64,000 nucleotides of DNA from Holophagaceae bacterium (GCA_016710635.1 JADJVL010000021.1:65203-129202), one strand, 5' to 3'; positions 47,683 to 57,366 are shown, counted from the stretch's first letter. The notes: a model not told the origin generated them from the letters alone. A program made the numbers and translations.

Positions 47683-48060
47683 TCAGAAATTGACGAGGCG
47701 GTAGCCCTGGGCGAGGTAGTCGCCGAGGGAGATGACCTTGCCGATGCCGGGGATGGCCAGGTCGCCGGTCACGGGGAGCCCCGTGGCCTGGGCCTCCTCG
47801 GAGGTCCCGAAGGCCGCCGCGCAGCCGCCGCAGACGCCGGCCACCTTGTCCCGCACGGCGCGGAAGAGGGGGCCGGCGGGATGGTCGACCTTGGCCAGCT
47901 CGGCGGCCCAGCGGGTGCCGGCCCCCTGGAAGATGAGGGCCACTTCTTCGCCCCGCTCCTTCAGGTCGTGGGTGAGGAAGAGGGCGTTGAAGGCGCGGCC
48001 CAGGGCTTCCTCCGAACCGGCCTTGGGATCGGAGAAGAGGACGATGGCGGTCTTGCTCAT
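47683..48060 (-). CDS. DsrE-family protein
   Basis: 125 residues of the DsrE/DsrF-like sulfur-relay fold: KTAIVLFSDPKAGSEEALGR opens it, and EEVALIFQGAGTRW follows. Two cysteines in VAGVCGGCAAAFGTSEEA could carry persulfide sulfur. It is divergent from a TetR gene with a paired operator in the shared promoter, so it is probably that regulator's target. Confidence 0.86.
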   Translation of the reverse strand: MSKTAIVLFSDPKAGSEEALGRAFNALFLTHDLKERGEEVALIFQGAGTRWAAELAKVDHPAGPLFRAVRDKVAGVCGGCAAAFGTSEEAQATGLPVTGDLAIPGIGKVISLGDYLAQGYRLVNF

Positions 48061-48081
48061 GGTGGGGCTCCTTGGGAATGG

Positions 48082-48156
48082 ACCGAACGATCGGTACAGT
48101 TCAATCCTAGGACCGGGATTTCCGGCGTCAAGGGTTTTTTGTACCGATCGTTCGGT
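48082..48156. promoter_or_regulatory. Paired inverted operators of the TetR/DsrE divergon
   Basis: A 16-bp sequence, ACCGAACGATCGGTAC at 48082-48097, recurs as its exact reverse complement at 48141-48156. Each copy is itself nearly palindromic, as expected for TetR-family operators. They lie in the divergent spacer between the DsrE and TetR starts, one near each promoter. Confidence 0.8.
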
Positions 48157-48184
48157 GTAGACTATCCAAGAGGAGGGCAAGCCG

Positions 48185-48745
48185 ATGGCGGGAGAGCGTT
48201 CAACCCGGGAAGGCGTCCTGGTAAGCCTGATGGAGGAATTCCGGGGCTGCGGCTTCGACGGCGTCTCCCTCAGCCGCATCTCCGAGGTCACGGGCCTGGG
48301 GAAGGCGAGCCTCTACCACCACTTCCCCGGCGGGAAGGGCGAGATGGCCGAAGCGGTCATGGCCATGGCGGGGACCTGGCTCGAAGCCAATGTCTTCGCG
48401 CCCCTGGAGGCCGGCGGCGACCCCGCCGCCCGCCTGGCCGCGGTGCTGAAGGCCCTGGAGGGCTTCTACGAGGGCGGCGCCAAGTCCTGCCTGCTGGACG
48501 TCATGCCCCTGGGGGGCAGTCCGGCGGTGAGGGCCGCGGTGAAGGCCGTGTTCCTCCGGCTGCAGAGCGGCTTCGAGCGTCTCGCCCAGGACGCGGGCCT
48601 GCCCCGGGCGGAGGCCCGGGCCCGGGCGGAGGGCGCCCTGGTGGCCCTCCAGGGCAGCCTCGTGCTGGCCCGGGGGCTCGGGGACACCGCGCCCTTCGCC
48701 CGGGCGCTGAAGGCCCTGCGCAGGGACTTCCTCCGCTCCGCCTGA
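48185..48745 (+). CDS. TetR/AcrR-family regulator
   Basis: 186 residues. The N-terminal helix-turn-helix is [20 protein letters not shown] at about residues 31-50, the usual TetR position, and the C-terminal half is a ligand-binding helical domain resembling the YcdC/AcuR-like TetR_C group ([20 protein letters not shown]). GGAGG lies before the ATG. The two operator copies in the upstream spacer indicate autoregulation together with the DsrE gene. Effector unknown. Confidence 0.93.
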   Translation: MAGERSTREGVLVSLMEEFRGCGFDGVSLSRISEVTGLGKASLYHHFPGGKGEMAEAVMAMAGTWLEANVFAPLEAGGDPAARLAAVLKALEGFYEGGAKSCLLDVMPLGGSPAVRAAVKAVFLRLQSGFERLAQDAGLPRAEARARAEGALVALQGSLVLARGLGDTAPFARALKALRRDFLRSA

Positions 48746-48830
48746 GCGCGAGCCGCGGCTTCGGACAAGCGTGCTCCGGGTCCGGTCCGCCGGGCGCTAC
48801 ACTGGATCCCTTCTTTGCTGGGAGCCCGCC

Positions 48831-51077
48831 ATGGCCGTCATCGAATCCACACCCGCCTTCGTGAAGGCCGTCTACGAGAAGATGGACGCGAACCTGAAGA
48901 TCGTGCGCGGGCGCCTGAACCGGCCCCTGAGCCTCGCGGAGAAGATCGTCTACGGGCACTTGGACGCCCCCGCCACCCAGGAGATCGTGAGGGGCAAGTC
49001 CTACCTGGACCTGCGCCCGGACCGGGTCGCCATGCAGGACGCCACGGCCCAGATGGCCCTGCTCCAGTTCATGTCCTCGGGCCTGCCGGAGGCCGCGGTG
49101 CCCTCCACCGTCCACTGCGACCACCTGATCCAGGCGGAAGTGGGCAGCGAGAAGGACCTGGCCCGGGCCAACGACGAGAACAGGGAGGTCTACGACTTCC
49201 TGGCCTCGGTCTGCAACAAGTACTCCTTGGGCTTCTGGAAGCCCGGCAGCGGCATCATCCACCAGGTGGTGCTGGAGAACTACGCCTTCCCCGGCGGCAT
49301 GATGATCGGCACGGATTCCCACACGCCCAACGCCGGCGGCCTGGGCATGGTGGCCATCGGCGTGGGCGGCGCGGACGCGGTGGACGTGATGGCGGGCCTG
49401 CCCTGGGAGCTGAAGGCCCCCAAGCTCATCGGCGTGAAGCTCAGCGGCAAGCTGAACGGCTGGACCTCGCCCAAGGACGTGATCCTCAAGCTGGCGGGCA
49501 TCCTCACGGTGAAGGGCGGCACCGGCGCCATCGTGGAGTACTTCGGCGAGGGCGTGGACTCCATCTCCTGCACGGGCATGGGCACCATCTGCAACATGGG
49601 CGCGGAGATCGGCGCGACCACGTCGCTGTTCCCCTTCAACCACCGCATGGCCCAGTACCTGCGGGCCACCAGCCGCGTGACCCTGGCGGAGCTGGCGGAG
49701 CAGTACGCCCACAACCTGAAGGCCGACGAGGGCTGCGAATACGACCAGGTCATCGAGCTCAACCTGAGCGAGCTCGAGCCCCACGTGAACGGCCCCTTCA
49801 CCCCGGACCTGGCCTGGCCCCTCTCCCAGTTCGCCGCCGCGGTGAAGGAGAAGGGCTACCCGGAGGAGCTGAAGGTCGGCCTCATCGGCAGCTGCACGAA
49901 TTCCAGCTACGAGGACATGGAGCGGGCCGCCAGCATCGCGAAGCAAGCCTTGGATCATGGGTTGAAGGCAAAATCAGAATTCACCATCAGCCCCGGCAGC
50001 GAGCAGATCCGCGCAACCATCCAGCGGGACGGCCAGATGGACGTGTTCACGAAGGTGGGCGGCGTGGTCATGGCCAACGCCTGCGGGCCCTGCATCGGCC
50101 AGTGGAAGCGCCACGACGTGGCGAAGGGCGACCGGAACTCCATCATCACGAGCTTCAACCGCAACTTCGCCGCCCGCAATGACAGCAACCCGGAAACCCA
50201 CAGCTTCGTCGCGTCCCCGGAGATCGTGACGGCCCTCGCCATCGCGGGGCGCCTCACCTTCAACCCGATGACGGACAGCCTGACGGGGGCCGACGGTGCG
50301 AGCTTCAAGCTGGCGCCGCCTTCGGGCGAGCAGCTGCCCCGCAAGGCCTTCGATCCCGGCGCCAACACCTACCAGGCCCCGGCGGCGGACGGCTCGAAGG
50401 TCTCCGTGCTCGTGGATCCCGCCAGCAAGCGCCTGCAGCTGCTGGAACCGTTCAAGGCCTGGGAGGGCACGGACCTGACGGACCTGCCCATCCTCATCAA
50501 GGCCAAGGGCAAGTGCACCACGGACCACATCAGCATGGCGGGCCCCTGGCTCAAGTTCCGCGGCCACCTGGACAACATCAGCAACAACCTGCTCATCGGC
50601 GCCATCAACTTCTTCAACGGGAAGGCCAACACGGTGAAGAACACGCTCACCGGCGAGTACGGCGAAGTCCCTGCGACCGCCCGCGCCTACAAGGCCGCCG
50701 GCAAGGGCTGGGTCGTCATCGGCGACGAGAACTACGGCGAGGGTTCGAGCCGCGAGCACGCCGCCATGGAGCCCCGCTTCCTCGGCGGCCGCGCCATCAT
50801 CGTGAAGAGCTTCGCCCGCATCCACGAGACGAACCTGAAGAAGCAGGGCATGCTGCCCCTCACCTTCGCGAACCCGGCGGACTACGACAAGCTCCAGGAG
50901 GACGACCGCATCTCGATCCTCGGCCTCACCGACTTCCAGCCCGGCGTGGCGCTGACCATGGTCGCCAAGCACCGGGACGGCAGCGAGGACCGCATCACGT
51001 TGAACCACACCTACAACGCGCAGCAGATCGGGTGGTTCAAGGCCGGCAGTGCGCTGAACTTGATGGGGCAGAAGTAG
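48831..51077 (+). CDS. Aconitate hydratase (mitochondrial type)
   Basis: 748 residues; isomerises citrate to isocitrate in the TCA cycle. The 4Fe-4S ligands are in [10 protein letters not shown] (about residue 353) and [11 protein letters not shown] (about 418), with the active-site region [20 protein letters not shown] and the C-terminal swivel domain [20 protein letters not shown]. The length and the start [20 protein letters not shown] match the mitochondrial-type aconitases also found in Bacteroidetes and acidobacteria, rather than AcnB. A terminator-like hairpin follows. Confidence 0.96.
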   Translation: MAVIESTPAFVKAVYEKMDANLKIVRGRLNRPLSLAEKIVYGHLDAPATQEIVRGKSYLDLRPDRVAMQDATAQMALLQFMSSGLPEAAVPSTVHCDHLIQAEVGSEKDLARANDENREVYDFLASVCNKYSLGFWKPGSGIIHQVVLENYAFPGGMMIGTDSHTPNAGGLGMVAIGVGGADAVDVMAGLPWELKAPKLIGVKLSGKLNGWTSPKDVILKLAGILTVKGGTGAIVEYFGEGVDSISCTGMGTICNMGAEIGATTSLFPFNHRMAQYLRATSRVTLAELAEQYAHNLKADEGCEYDQVIELNLSELEPHVNGPFTPDLAWPLSQFAAAVKEKGYPEELKVGLIGSCTNSSYEDMERAASIAKQALDHGLKAKSEFTISPGSEQIRATIQRDGQMDVFTKVGGVVMANACGPCIGQWKRHDVAKGDRNSIITSFNRNFAARNDSNPETHSFVASPEIVTALAIAGRLTFNPMTDSLTGADGASFKLAPPSGEQLPRKAFDPGANTYQAPAADGSKVSVLVDPASKRLQLLEPFKAWEGTDLTDLPILIKAKGKCTTDHISMAGPWLKFRGHLDNISNNLLIGAINFFNGKANTVKNTLTGEYGEVPATARAYKAAGKGWVVIGDENYGEGSSREHAAMEPRFLGGRAIIVKSFARIHETNLKKQGMLPLTFANPADYDKLQEDDRISILGLTDFQPGVALTMVAKHRDGSEDRITLNHTYNAQQIGWFKAGSALNLMGQK

Positions 51078-51105
51078 TAGGCCTGCAGCTCCTCCTGGTG
51101 GACTT

Positions 51106-51144
51106 GGAGAACCTCATCCTGGCCTTGGCGGGATGAGGTTCTCC
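51106..51144 (+). terminator. Strong hairpin after the aconitase gene
   Basis: GGAGAACCTCATCC (51106-51119) and its exact complement GGATGAGGTTCTCC (51131-51144) form a 14-bp perfect stem with an 11-nt loop, starting 28 bp after the stop codon. There is no following T-tract, so it may act as an RNA-stabilising 3' hairpin or need Rho. Confidence 0.6.
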
Positions 51145-51217
51145 CTGGCCAGGGGCCGGATCCGCTCCATGTCATGGGCCATCCAACCCACCCCTGATCC
51201 TATCGGGAGGAAACTTG

Positions 51218-51784
51218 GTGAAGGTCGGACCTGAAAATCCCTATGCGCCACCCGCAGCACAGCTGCAGAACGAGGCTGGAAGGACCGTTGGGAACCGCAA
51301 GAACCGCTCTGCGGACCGGCTCATTGCCGCCCAGGGTTGGAGGTGGGGAGCTTGGTCAGCCATGCCGGTGGTGGCCCTGCTGGCATGGTGGATCATCGGC
51401 AACATCAGCGGCATGCGCCGGTTCCACTGGTTCGGCATCACGTTTCCTTTGGCCATCCTCCTACCACTGACCTTGGCCGTGGTGGTGAGCGGTCGGCTAT
51501 GGGCCGCTTGGCGGGGCATCGCTTCCGCATGGGTCCGCATGCTCCTCTCCGCGGCGCTCGGACTCGCCTGGACCTATGTATCAATGGGAGCTTGGTACCT
51601 GTTATTTACCTTTGGGTATCCCGACCTCGGCCCCGAAGCTGCAAGGCTGGACCTATACCTCGGCTGTCTCTGCTGGCCCTTGTTCCTGGTTTACGCACGC
51701 CTGGAGGGCGAGCTGGTTCATTGGCGCATCCGGAAGCTGCAGCCCCTGGAAGATGGGTCGATCAGCGCCCGGAATTCTGCATAG
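51218..51784 (+). CDS. Hypothetical membrane protein
   Basis: 188 residues with an N-terminal hydrophilic stretch beginning PENPYAPPAAQL (a motif seen in many small membrane proteins) and about four membrane helices (for example WSAMPVVALLAWWIIGNIS). The C-terminus is LEGELVHWRIRKLQPLEDG. I do not recognise a function. GGGAGG precedes a GTG at 51218 by seven bases. It resembles the next membrane gene in general plan and in the WRxRKL ending, and both have a less GC-rich composition than their neighbours. Confidence 0.7.
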   Translation: MKVGPENPYAPPAAQLQNEAGRTVGNRKNRSADRLIAAQGWRWGAWSAMPVVALLAWWIIGNISGMRRFHWFGITFPLAILLPLTLAVVVSGRLWAAWRGIASAWVRMLLSAALGLAWTYVSMGAWYLLFTFGYPDLGPEAARLDLYLGCLCWPLFLVYARLEGELVHWRIRKLQPLEDGSISARNSA

Positions 51785-51785
51785 G

Positions 51786-51917
51786 ATGGTTGCTTCCTCC
51801 CGGAGTCCCCAGGCCCGCATCCCCGCCCCAGGCAAGGCGCGGCGCGTCACCGTCATCGTCGTGCGCACCCTCATGGGCCTGGTCTTCCTCGCCATCAAAT
51901 ACATCCCGGCCGAGTAG
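51786..51917 (+). CDS. Short ORF, possible relic of a DoxX-like membrane gene
   Basis: 43 codons from ATG to TAG. The C-terminal half, RVTVIVVRTLMGLVFLAIKY, resembles the first membrane helix of DoxX-type proteins, but the rest of such a gene is missing. It is squeezed between two small membrane-protein genes. It could be a decayed remnant or a chance ORF. Confidence 0.25.
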   Translation: MVASSRSPQARIPAPGKARRVTVIVVRTLMGLVFLAIKYIPAE

Positions 51918-51929
51918 GCTGGTCCGATC

Positions 51930-52445
51930 ATGAGCCAACTACCGACTCCTGGAGCCAGTGCGCCACCTTCGACGCCAGTGGGGGCTGCGCACACGCACAC
52001 CCTTGCTTCCATCGGTTGGTTCTGGGGCCTGATGTTCGCGTTGCCGGTTGGCCTGTTCACGGCCTGGCTGGCCGTTTTCACGTTTTCGGTGGAGAACCCA
52101 GGGCGCAACAATGATCCAGCGGGTTGGGCAATCGCAGTTGGGATGATCGGCCTCGCGCTTTGCGGAGGGATCATCATCGGGGGTCGATGGTGGGCGGCCC
52201 TGGGTCAAAGGCCACCTCTGCTCACCAAGATCTTCATGGCCATTGCGATGGGCTGCTTTTGGACCCTTATCCCTGTTGGCGTCCGGGCAGCCCTTTTTGG
52301 ACTGCTGGTCGGATTCCACAGTGTTCCGATCACGCCATCTGTCTCAGACCTCGTAATCTTGTCGGCCTACCTTGCGCTCTATGCGTATCAGCAGGGCACT
52401 ATCATCCGCTGGCGACTACGGAAGCTGACGACTCCGGGACGCTGA
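51930..52445 (+). CDS. Hypothetical membrane protein
   Basis: 171 residues with about four membrane helices, for example WFWGLMFALPVGLFTAWLAV and WAIAVGMIGLALCGGIIIG. The N-terminus is proline-rich and the C-terminal cytoplasmic end is GTIIRWRLRKLTTPGR, similar to the end of the neighbouring gene at 51218. No catalytic motif is seen and I do not recognise the family. Composition is lower in GC than the surroundings. Confidence 0.7.
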   Translation: MSQLPTPGASAPPSTPVGAAHTHTLASIGWFWGLMFALPVGLFTAWLAVFTFSVENPGRNNDPAGWAIAVGMIGLALCGGIIIGGRWWAALGQRPPLLTKIFMAIAMGCFWTLIPVGVRAALFGLLVGFHSVPITPSVSDLVILSAYLALYAYQQGTIIRWRLRKLTTPGR

Positions 52446-52533
52446 ACGGCGTGTGCGTCGTTTCTCGGGTGAGGGCTTGGCAGAGGCCTTCCCGATGCCA
52501 TCGCGTTCCGGAACGGCTGAGGTCGCTTCATGG

Positions 52534-52607
52534 GCCGGTCTCCAGGTCAACGCGCCGCCGGCCCCGCCGCACGAGGAAGCGCTCGTCCTCCTGATCGTGG
52601 GCGTGCC
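52534..52607 (-). pseudogene. Vestige of the cupin gene (74-bp direct repeat)
   Basis: This stretch aligns without gaps to 54923-54996 inside the intact cupin gene, with roughly ten mismatches in 74 bp. On the minus strand it reads RHAHDQEDERFLVRRGRRRV, matching the cupin's HAHDQEDELFLVLRGRLRL, and then meets a stop codon within about 25 codons. The rest of the gene is absent. It lies on the far side of the S9 peptidase gene, so the peptidase is flanked by a direct repeat. Confidence 0.75.
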
Positions 52608-52654
52608 GCTGACCTGCGGGTGGCGAAGCGGTCGGACTGAGTCCGAACGGACGC

Positions 52655-54678
52655 CTACTTCAGCCCGGCGTGCTCCGCCAGCCAGTCGGTCCACAGCCGC
52701 GTGACCTGGCGCAGGCGCTGGGGCGGGCCGCCGGGGAAGTGGCCGCCGCCGTTCCACAGGGTGAGCTTCACCGGCACGCCCCGATCCTTCAGGGCCCGGT
52801 AGAGCTTGAAGCTCTGGGTGGGCGGCACCCGGTAGTCCTGGGTCATGGACAGGATCAGCGTGGGCGCCTTGATCTTGTGGGCATGGCTGAGGGGGGACTG
52901 GGCCCAGGTGGCCTTCATGCCTTCGCCGCCGTCGTAGGGATCCCTCATCGTGAAGCCGAAGGCATAGCGCCAGCCCTGGTTGCCATCGGAGAAGGCGTAC
53001 TGGTCGAAGAGGTCGGTGACCGCGGCGCCGGCCATGCCCGCCTTCCACACCTCGGGGTAGCGGCCCAGCAGCCAGGTGGTCATGTAGCCGCCGTAGGACC
53101 AGCCGCTCACCAGGATGCGCGCCGGGTCCACCGAAACCTTGGCCTTCACCGCTTCGAGGCCCAGCATGGCGTCCTTGCCGGGGCCCTCCCCAAGATCGCC
53201 GGTGATGGAGCGCAGGTAGGCGTTGCCGGCGTTGTCGCTGCCCCGGTAGTTGGGGCTGAACACGAAGAAGCCCCGGCCCGCGAGGACCTGGTTCAAGTTG
53301 TTGAAGGCCGTGCCGCTGGCGGCCTGGGGTCCGCCGTGGATGACGAAGGTGAGCGGGTAGGTCTTGCCGGACTGGTAGTCCGCGGGGTAGGTGAGCACGC
53401 CATCCTCCCCCTGGCCTTCGGGACCGGTCCAGGTGAGGCGCTCCGTGCGGCCCAGCTTCAGGCCTTCGGTGAAGTCGTTGAAGCGCGTCAGGCGCCGCGG
53501 CTTGGCGTTGGGACCGTCCATCACATAAAGCTCGGTGGGATGGGTGGCGGTGCGGCCGGTGAAGGCCAGGGCGCCGGTCTTCGCCTGGCTGAGGTCGATC
53601 CAGAAGGACCAGCTGGGATCCACGTCCTCCAGGTCCAGGCGGCGGGCCGCGCCTTCCAGGGGCTGCAGCCAGAGGCCCACCCGCGCGCCGTCGTTGCCCC
53701 CCACCACCAGGGCCTTTCCGTCCGGGGTCCAGAGCTGGCGGTAGAGGCAGCGGTCCAGGGCGCGGGTGAGGTTGCGGCCCTTGCCGCCCCCGCGTCCACG
53801 AGGTGGATCTCGTTCTGGTTCACATAGTCGCCATCCCGGGGGAACCAGTAGGCGATCTGCCGGCCATCCGGCGAGAAGGCGGGGAAGCCTTCGAAGCGGG
53901 CCTCGCCGGTGAGGGGACGGATGGCGCCCGAGGCCACATCGAGGAGCTGGACGCTGGTCTTCTCCTGGTCGCCGGTGTGGGGGCTGGCCTGCTTCGCGAA
54001 GGCGATGGTCTTACCGTCAGGGGACCAGGCCAGGGGCGAGGCGGGGGGGCTCGGCGGCGGCGTGTTGGCGAGACTCCAGGTCCCGCTGGTCTTGCGGGTG
54101 GCCTTGCCTTCCAGGTCGGTGATCCACAGGTGCACGGGGACGGTGGGCTCGCTGGCGAAGATGCTGTCGTTCTCGATGTCGAAGGCGTCCTCGCCCTTGC
54201 GGTCCTCCGCGAGCTTGGGGGCTTCGTCCTCGGCGGCGAAGGCGAGGCGGCCGCCGTCGGGGCTCCAGGCGAACTGCTGGACGCCGGTGGGGGCGTCGGT
54301 GAGGCGGCGGGCCTCGCCGCCATCCATGGGCAGCAGGAAGATCTGCTCCTTGCCGTCGCGGTCCGCGAGGAAGGCCAGGGTGCGGCCGTCCGGGGACCAG
54401 CGGGCGTGGGCGAGGCCCTTGCGGTCCCGCACAAGCACCTTCTGGGCGCCGGTGGCCGCATCCACCAGCACCAGCTCGGTGGCGGTCTTGTTGGCCTTCA
54501 TGTCCGTGCGGGTGACCTTCACGGCGATGGTGCGGCCATCCGGGGCGATCTGGGCGTCGGAAAGGCCCACCAGGCGGCCCAGATCCTCCACGGTGAAGGG
54601 GGCGCTGCGGGGCGCCTGGGCGAGGACGAGGCCGGGAAGGCAAAGAAGACCCGCGAGGCGGGCGGCCGAGAAGGACAT
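52655..54678 (-). pseudogene. S9-family (acylaminoacyl/dipeptidyl) peptidase, frameshifted
   Basis: About 675 residues in total. The N-terminal frame (54678 to about 53790) has a signal peptide (LLCLPGLVLAQ), a WD40-like beta-propeller (RWSPDGRTLAFLADRDGKEQ, AWSPDGGRLAFAAEDEAP). The second frame (about 53790 to 52655) has the remaining propeller and an alpha/beta-hydrolase domain with the nucleophile serine in VSGWSYGGYMTTWLLG, and the histidine in NGGGHFPGGPPQR. The frames join after LVDAG if one base is added to a run of five C at about 53786-53791, which suggests a homopolymer indel rather than biological loss. It is a secreted peptidase. Confidence 0.87.
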
Positions 54679-54748
54679 GGGAGCTCCGGGGAGTGGGGGG
54701 AGTATGGGTTACCTCGTGACGAGAGGCAAGACCTCCAGACCGGGACCT

Positions 54749-55120
54749 TCACACCGGCCGCAGCTGCTCCGCGATGGACCGGGTCCGCTCCGTCGCCACG
54801 CCGCCGGTGTGCAGGGTGGCCTTGGGCTCGATGAGCAGGAGGAGGCATTCCTCCTCGGCCACGGGCCTGTGGCGGACGCCCTTGGGGACGATGAACAGCT
54901 CCCCTTCGCCGAGCTCGACGGGGCCGGCTTCCAGCTCGAGGCGCAGCCGGCCCCGCAGCACGAGGAAGAGCTCGTCCTCCTGGTCGTGGGCGTGCCAGAC
55001 GAGTTCGCCGTGGACCTTGGCGACCTTCACGTAGGCGTCGTTCACTTCGCCGATGACGCGGGGAGACCAGAGCTCCGTCAGGCCGGCGGCGAGGGCGAGG
55101 GGCGAGGTGACGGCGTTCAT
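54749..55120 (-). CDS. Cupin-domain protein
   Basis: 123 residues forming one cupin fold. The metal-ligand motif region is GELVWHAHDQEDELFLVLRG, with HxHxxxxE ligands, and the second motif is ELFIVPKGVRHRPVAEEECL. Single-domain cupins of this size are often metal-binding isomerases or sensors; no substrate can be named. The ATG at 55120 overlaps the stop of the DUF418 gene (55117-55120). A 74-bp remnant of this gene survives at 52534-52607. Confidence 0.9.
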   Translation of the reverse strand: MNAVTSPLALAAGLTELWSPRVIGEVNDAYVKVAKVHGELVWHAHDQEDELFLVLRGRLRLELEAGPVELGEGELFIVPKGVRHRPVAEEECLLLLIEPKATLHTGGVATERTRSIAEQLRPV

Positions 55121-56358
55121 GCGGGCTCCTGGGTGGCGAGGTTGGGGAGGACGGGGGAGATTGGCTTCGGGCCGTAGCTGAGGCGCCGCCACAGCCATTC
55201 CGCGGGGCCCACCGGGAAGCGGGCCAGCCAGAGGCGGCTGCTCCAAACCTGGAGGGCGAAGAAGACGAGACCGCCGGCGAGGCAGGCGCTGACGGAGACC
55301 TTGCCGTAGAGGCCGAGGCCATAGCCGTTGAAGACCCAGGTGCAGACCACGGACTGGAGCAGGTACTGGGTGAGGGCCATGCGGCCCAGGGGGGCGAAGA
55401 CCCCCAGGATCCGGCGTCCCGTGGCGCCCTGGAGCAGCAGCAGGATGCCCGCCGCATAGCCCACGGTGAGGGCGGGCCGGGCGAAGAAGGCGGTGAGCTT
55501 GATCAGCGCCCGGAAGGGCTGCGGGATCCCCGCCACGGTGGCGTGCAGGGTCGCCTGGGGCAGCAGGTTGGCGAGGAGGCCCAGGACGAAGCAGGCGAGG
55601 AAGAGGGCGCGCAGGGTGGCGCGGTGCCGCTCCGGCTCGGACAGGAAGCCCTTCTTCCAGAAGTACACGCCGAGGATGAAGAAGGGCAGCAGGGCCGGCA
55701 GGCGGCTCGTCAGCCGCTGGGGCCCGAGGACGTGGAGGAATTCCCAGCTCCGGTACTTCAGCGCCTCGAGCCAGGTGCCCGCGCCGTAGTGCGCGAGGCC
55801 GAGGTTGTAGAAGCCCACGGCATCCTGCTCCAGGGACTTCAGGAGCGGCAGGAAGGGCAGGGCGATGGCCAGGGACACCGCCAGCAGCACCGGGATGGCC
55901 CACAGGATCCGCCCCGGCCGCAGGCGCAGGAAGGGCAGCACCATCAGGCTGATGAGGGCGTAGTCCAGGAGGATGTCCACGTTCCAGAGCAGGAGGCTGT
56001 GGGCGAGGCCGAAGAGGGCCAGGGCGCCCACCCGGCGCAGGGCGAAGGCGGTGTAGCCGCGGCCCTTCCGGTCGGCGCCCTCCAGCTGGATGGCGAGGCC
56101 CGCGCCGAAGAGCAGCCCCAGCAGGGCCGCGGCCTTGCCTTCCAGGAAGATGCGCACCACGGCTTCGGCGACGGCGCCGCCCCAGCCGAGGGCGACCGGC
56201 AGCTTCGCGTCCCGGGCCCACATGGCGCCGTTGAACACGTCCAGGTTCACCAGCAGGACGCCCAGCAGGGCCAGGCCGCGCAGCACATCGAGTTGGAGAA
56301 GGCGGGCGGCAGGGGCCACCGGCTGGAAGGTCGGCGTTGAGTCGGGCGCGGGGGTCAT
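55117..56358 (-). CDS. DUF418 (YeiB-like) membrane protein
   Basis: 413 residues with about ten membrane helices. The family opening RLLQLDVLRGLALLGVLLVN is near residue 17, and the C-terminal DUF418 part contains GRMALTQYLLQSVVCTWVF and WSSRLWLARFPVGPAEWLWR. The function is unknown; transport or acyl-transfer has been suggested for the family. GGAGG lies before the ATG at 56358. It is followed by the cupin gene with a 4-bp overlap, so they are cotranscribed. Confidence 0.88.
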   Translation of the reverse strand: MTPAPDSTPTFQPVAPAARLLQLDVLRGLALLGVLLVNLDVFNGAMWARDAKLPVALGWGGAVAEAVVRIFLEGKAAALLGLLFGAGLAIQLEGADRKGRGYTAFALRRVGALALFGLAHSLLLWNVDILLDYALISLMVLPFLRLRPGRILWAIPVLLAVSLAIALPFLPLLKSLEQDAVGFYNLGLAHYGAGTWLEALKYRSWEFLHVLGPQRLTSRLPALLPFFILGVYFWKKGFLSEPERHRATLRALFLACFVLGLLANLLPQATLHATVAGIPQPFRALIKLTAFFARPALTVGYAAGILLLLQGATGRRILGVFAPLGRMALTQYLLQSVVCTWVFNGYGLGLYGKVSVSACLAGGLVFFALQVWSSRLWLARFPVGPAEWLWRRLSYGPKPISPVLPNLATQEPA

Positions 56359-56458
56359 GGCGCCTCCAGGCAGGGCTTCCCCGCCCTCCGGGCAGGGAGG
56401 GTCGTGGTTAGCGGGGATTGAGTTCAGCGGGCTGGGAACGGTGTGCGGGACAAGGAGA

Positions 56459-57019
56459 CTATGAAGTCGGGGGCGCGGCGTTGAGCAGGAGATCGGCGAG
56501 TCGCCGGGCCCGACCGGCGGGCGCCGCGGAGCCTTCCCGCACGGCGGAAACCACGGCGCCATCGAAGAGCAGGAGCAGGTCCGCGGCGAGGGCGGGATCG
56601 CGGCCGGCCTCGCGCAGCAGGGTTTCGAAGTAGGCGCCGATCTTCCCTTTGTGCCCGGCGGCGGCGCGGTGGACGGCGTCGTTGCGGTCGGGGGTTTCCG
56701 CCAGGGTGTTGAGGAAGGCGCAGCCCCGGTAGTCCTTCGTGGCGAAGCGCAGGGCCAGGGCGTCGAAGACGGCGAGGGGCTTGTCCTTCGCCGCCGGGGC
56801 GAGGCGGTCCACTTCGCCCTGCAGCCAGGCCCGGAAGCGTTCGTCCCGGGCCTCGAGGCAGGCCAGCACCAGGCCTTCCTTGGACTTGAAGTGGCGGTAG
56901 AAGCTCATGCGGGCCACGTCCGCCTGGACGATGATGGCGTCGACGCCCACGGCCTGGATGCCCTTGCGGTAGAAGAGGTCGGAGGCGGTGTTCAGGATGC
57001 GTTCGCGGACTTGGCTCAT
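56459..57019 (-). CDS. TetR-family regulator
   Basis: 186 residues. The helix-turn-helix sits at GVDAIIVQADVARMSFYRHF, about residues 24-43, and the effector domain includes DYRGCAFLNTLAETPDRNDA. It resembles the YjdC/TetR_C group that often controls nearby membrane or export genes. The DUF418 and cupin genes follow on the same strand 100 bp downstream and may be its targets, as may the promoter in front of itself. Confidence 0.9.
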   Translation of the reverse strand: MSQVRERILNTASDLFYRKGIQAVGVDAIIVQADVARMSFYRHFKSKEGLVLACLEARDERFRAWLQGEVDRLAPAAKDKPLAVFDALALRFATKDYRGCAFLNTLAETPDRNDAVHRAAAGHKGKIGAYFETLLREAGRDPALAADLLLLFDGAVVSAVREGSAAPAGRARRLADLLLNAAPPTS

Positions 57020-57040
57020 GGGTCGGGGCCTCCCAGTGAG

Positions 57041-57068
57041 GATATAGAACGGTCAGTCTCATTTTCAA
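57041..57068 (-). promoter_or_regulatory. Promoter and possible operator of the TetR gene
   Basis: On the minus strand TTGAAA (57063-57068), a 16-bp spacer and TATATC (57041-57046) form a good -35/-10 pair. The spacer contains AGACTGACCGTTCT, an imperfect palindrome of the TetR-operator kind, implying autorepression. Confidence 0.6.
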
Positions 57069-57366
57069 GGAAGAAATGTCCCTGCTCTGCGGCTTCGGTC
57101 AGGGTCGAAAGGTCCCGAGCCGGGTGGCCGGCGGGGCGGTCCGATGGGCCGGGTTTGACTCCGGTGGCGAAACCCGGCGAGGGACCCCGCGTCGGAGCTT
57201 CTGGTTGCGGCATGCTGCCAACCCCGAGGCGGTTTGCGCCATGACTTCGGCGAAGCGGTCGGTGAAGCGCCACAAAACGAGGCCCAGTATGGCTTTCCGC
57301 ATCTGGCACCGCACTTGCTCTGCGGCTTGCAGATCTCTTCTTTCAATCCCTCTTTCGGAGAATGCC
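57069..57366. other. Intergenic region before the collagen-like lipoprotein gene
   Basis: About 300 bp without a recognisable gene. Short reading frames here show no homology I can recognise and no clear ribosome binding site. GGAG near 57355 serves the following lipoprotein gene. The promoter for that gene presumably lies here, but I see no convincing -35/-10 pair. Confidence 0.5.
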
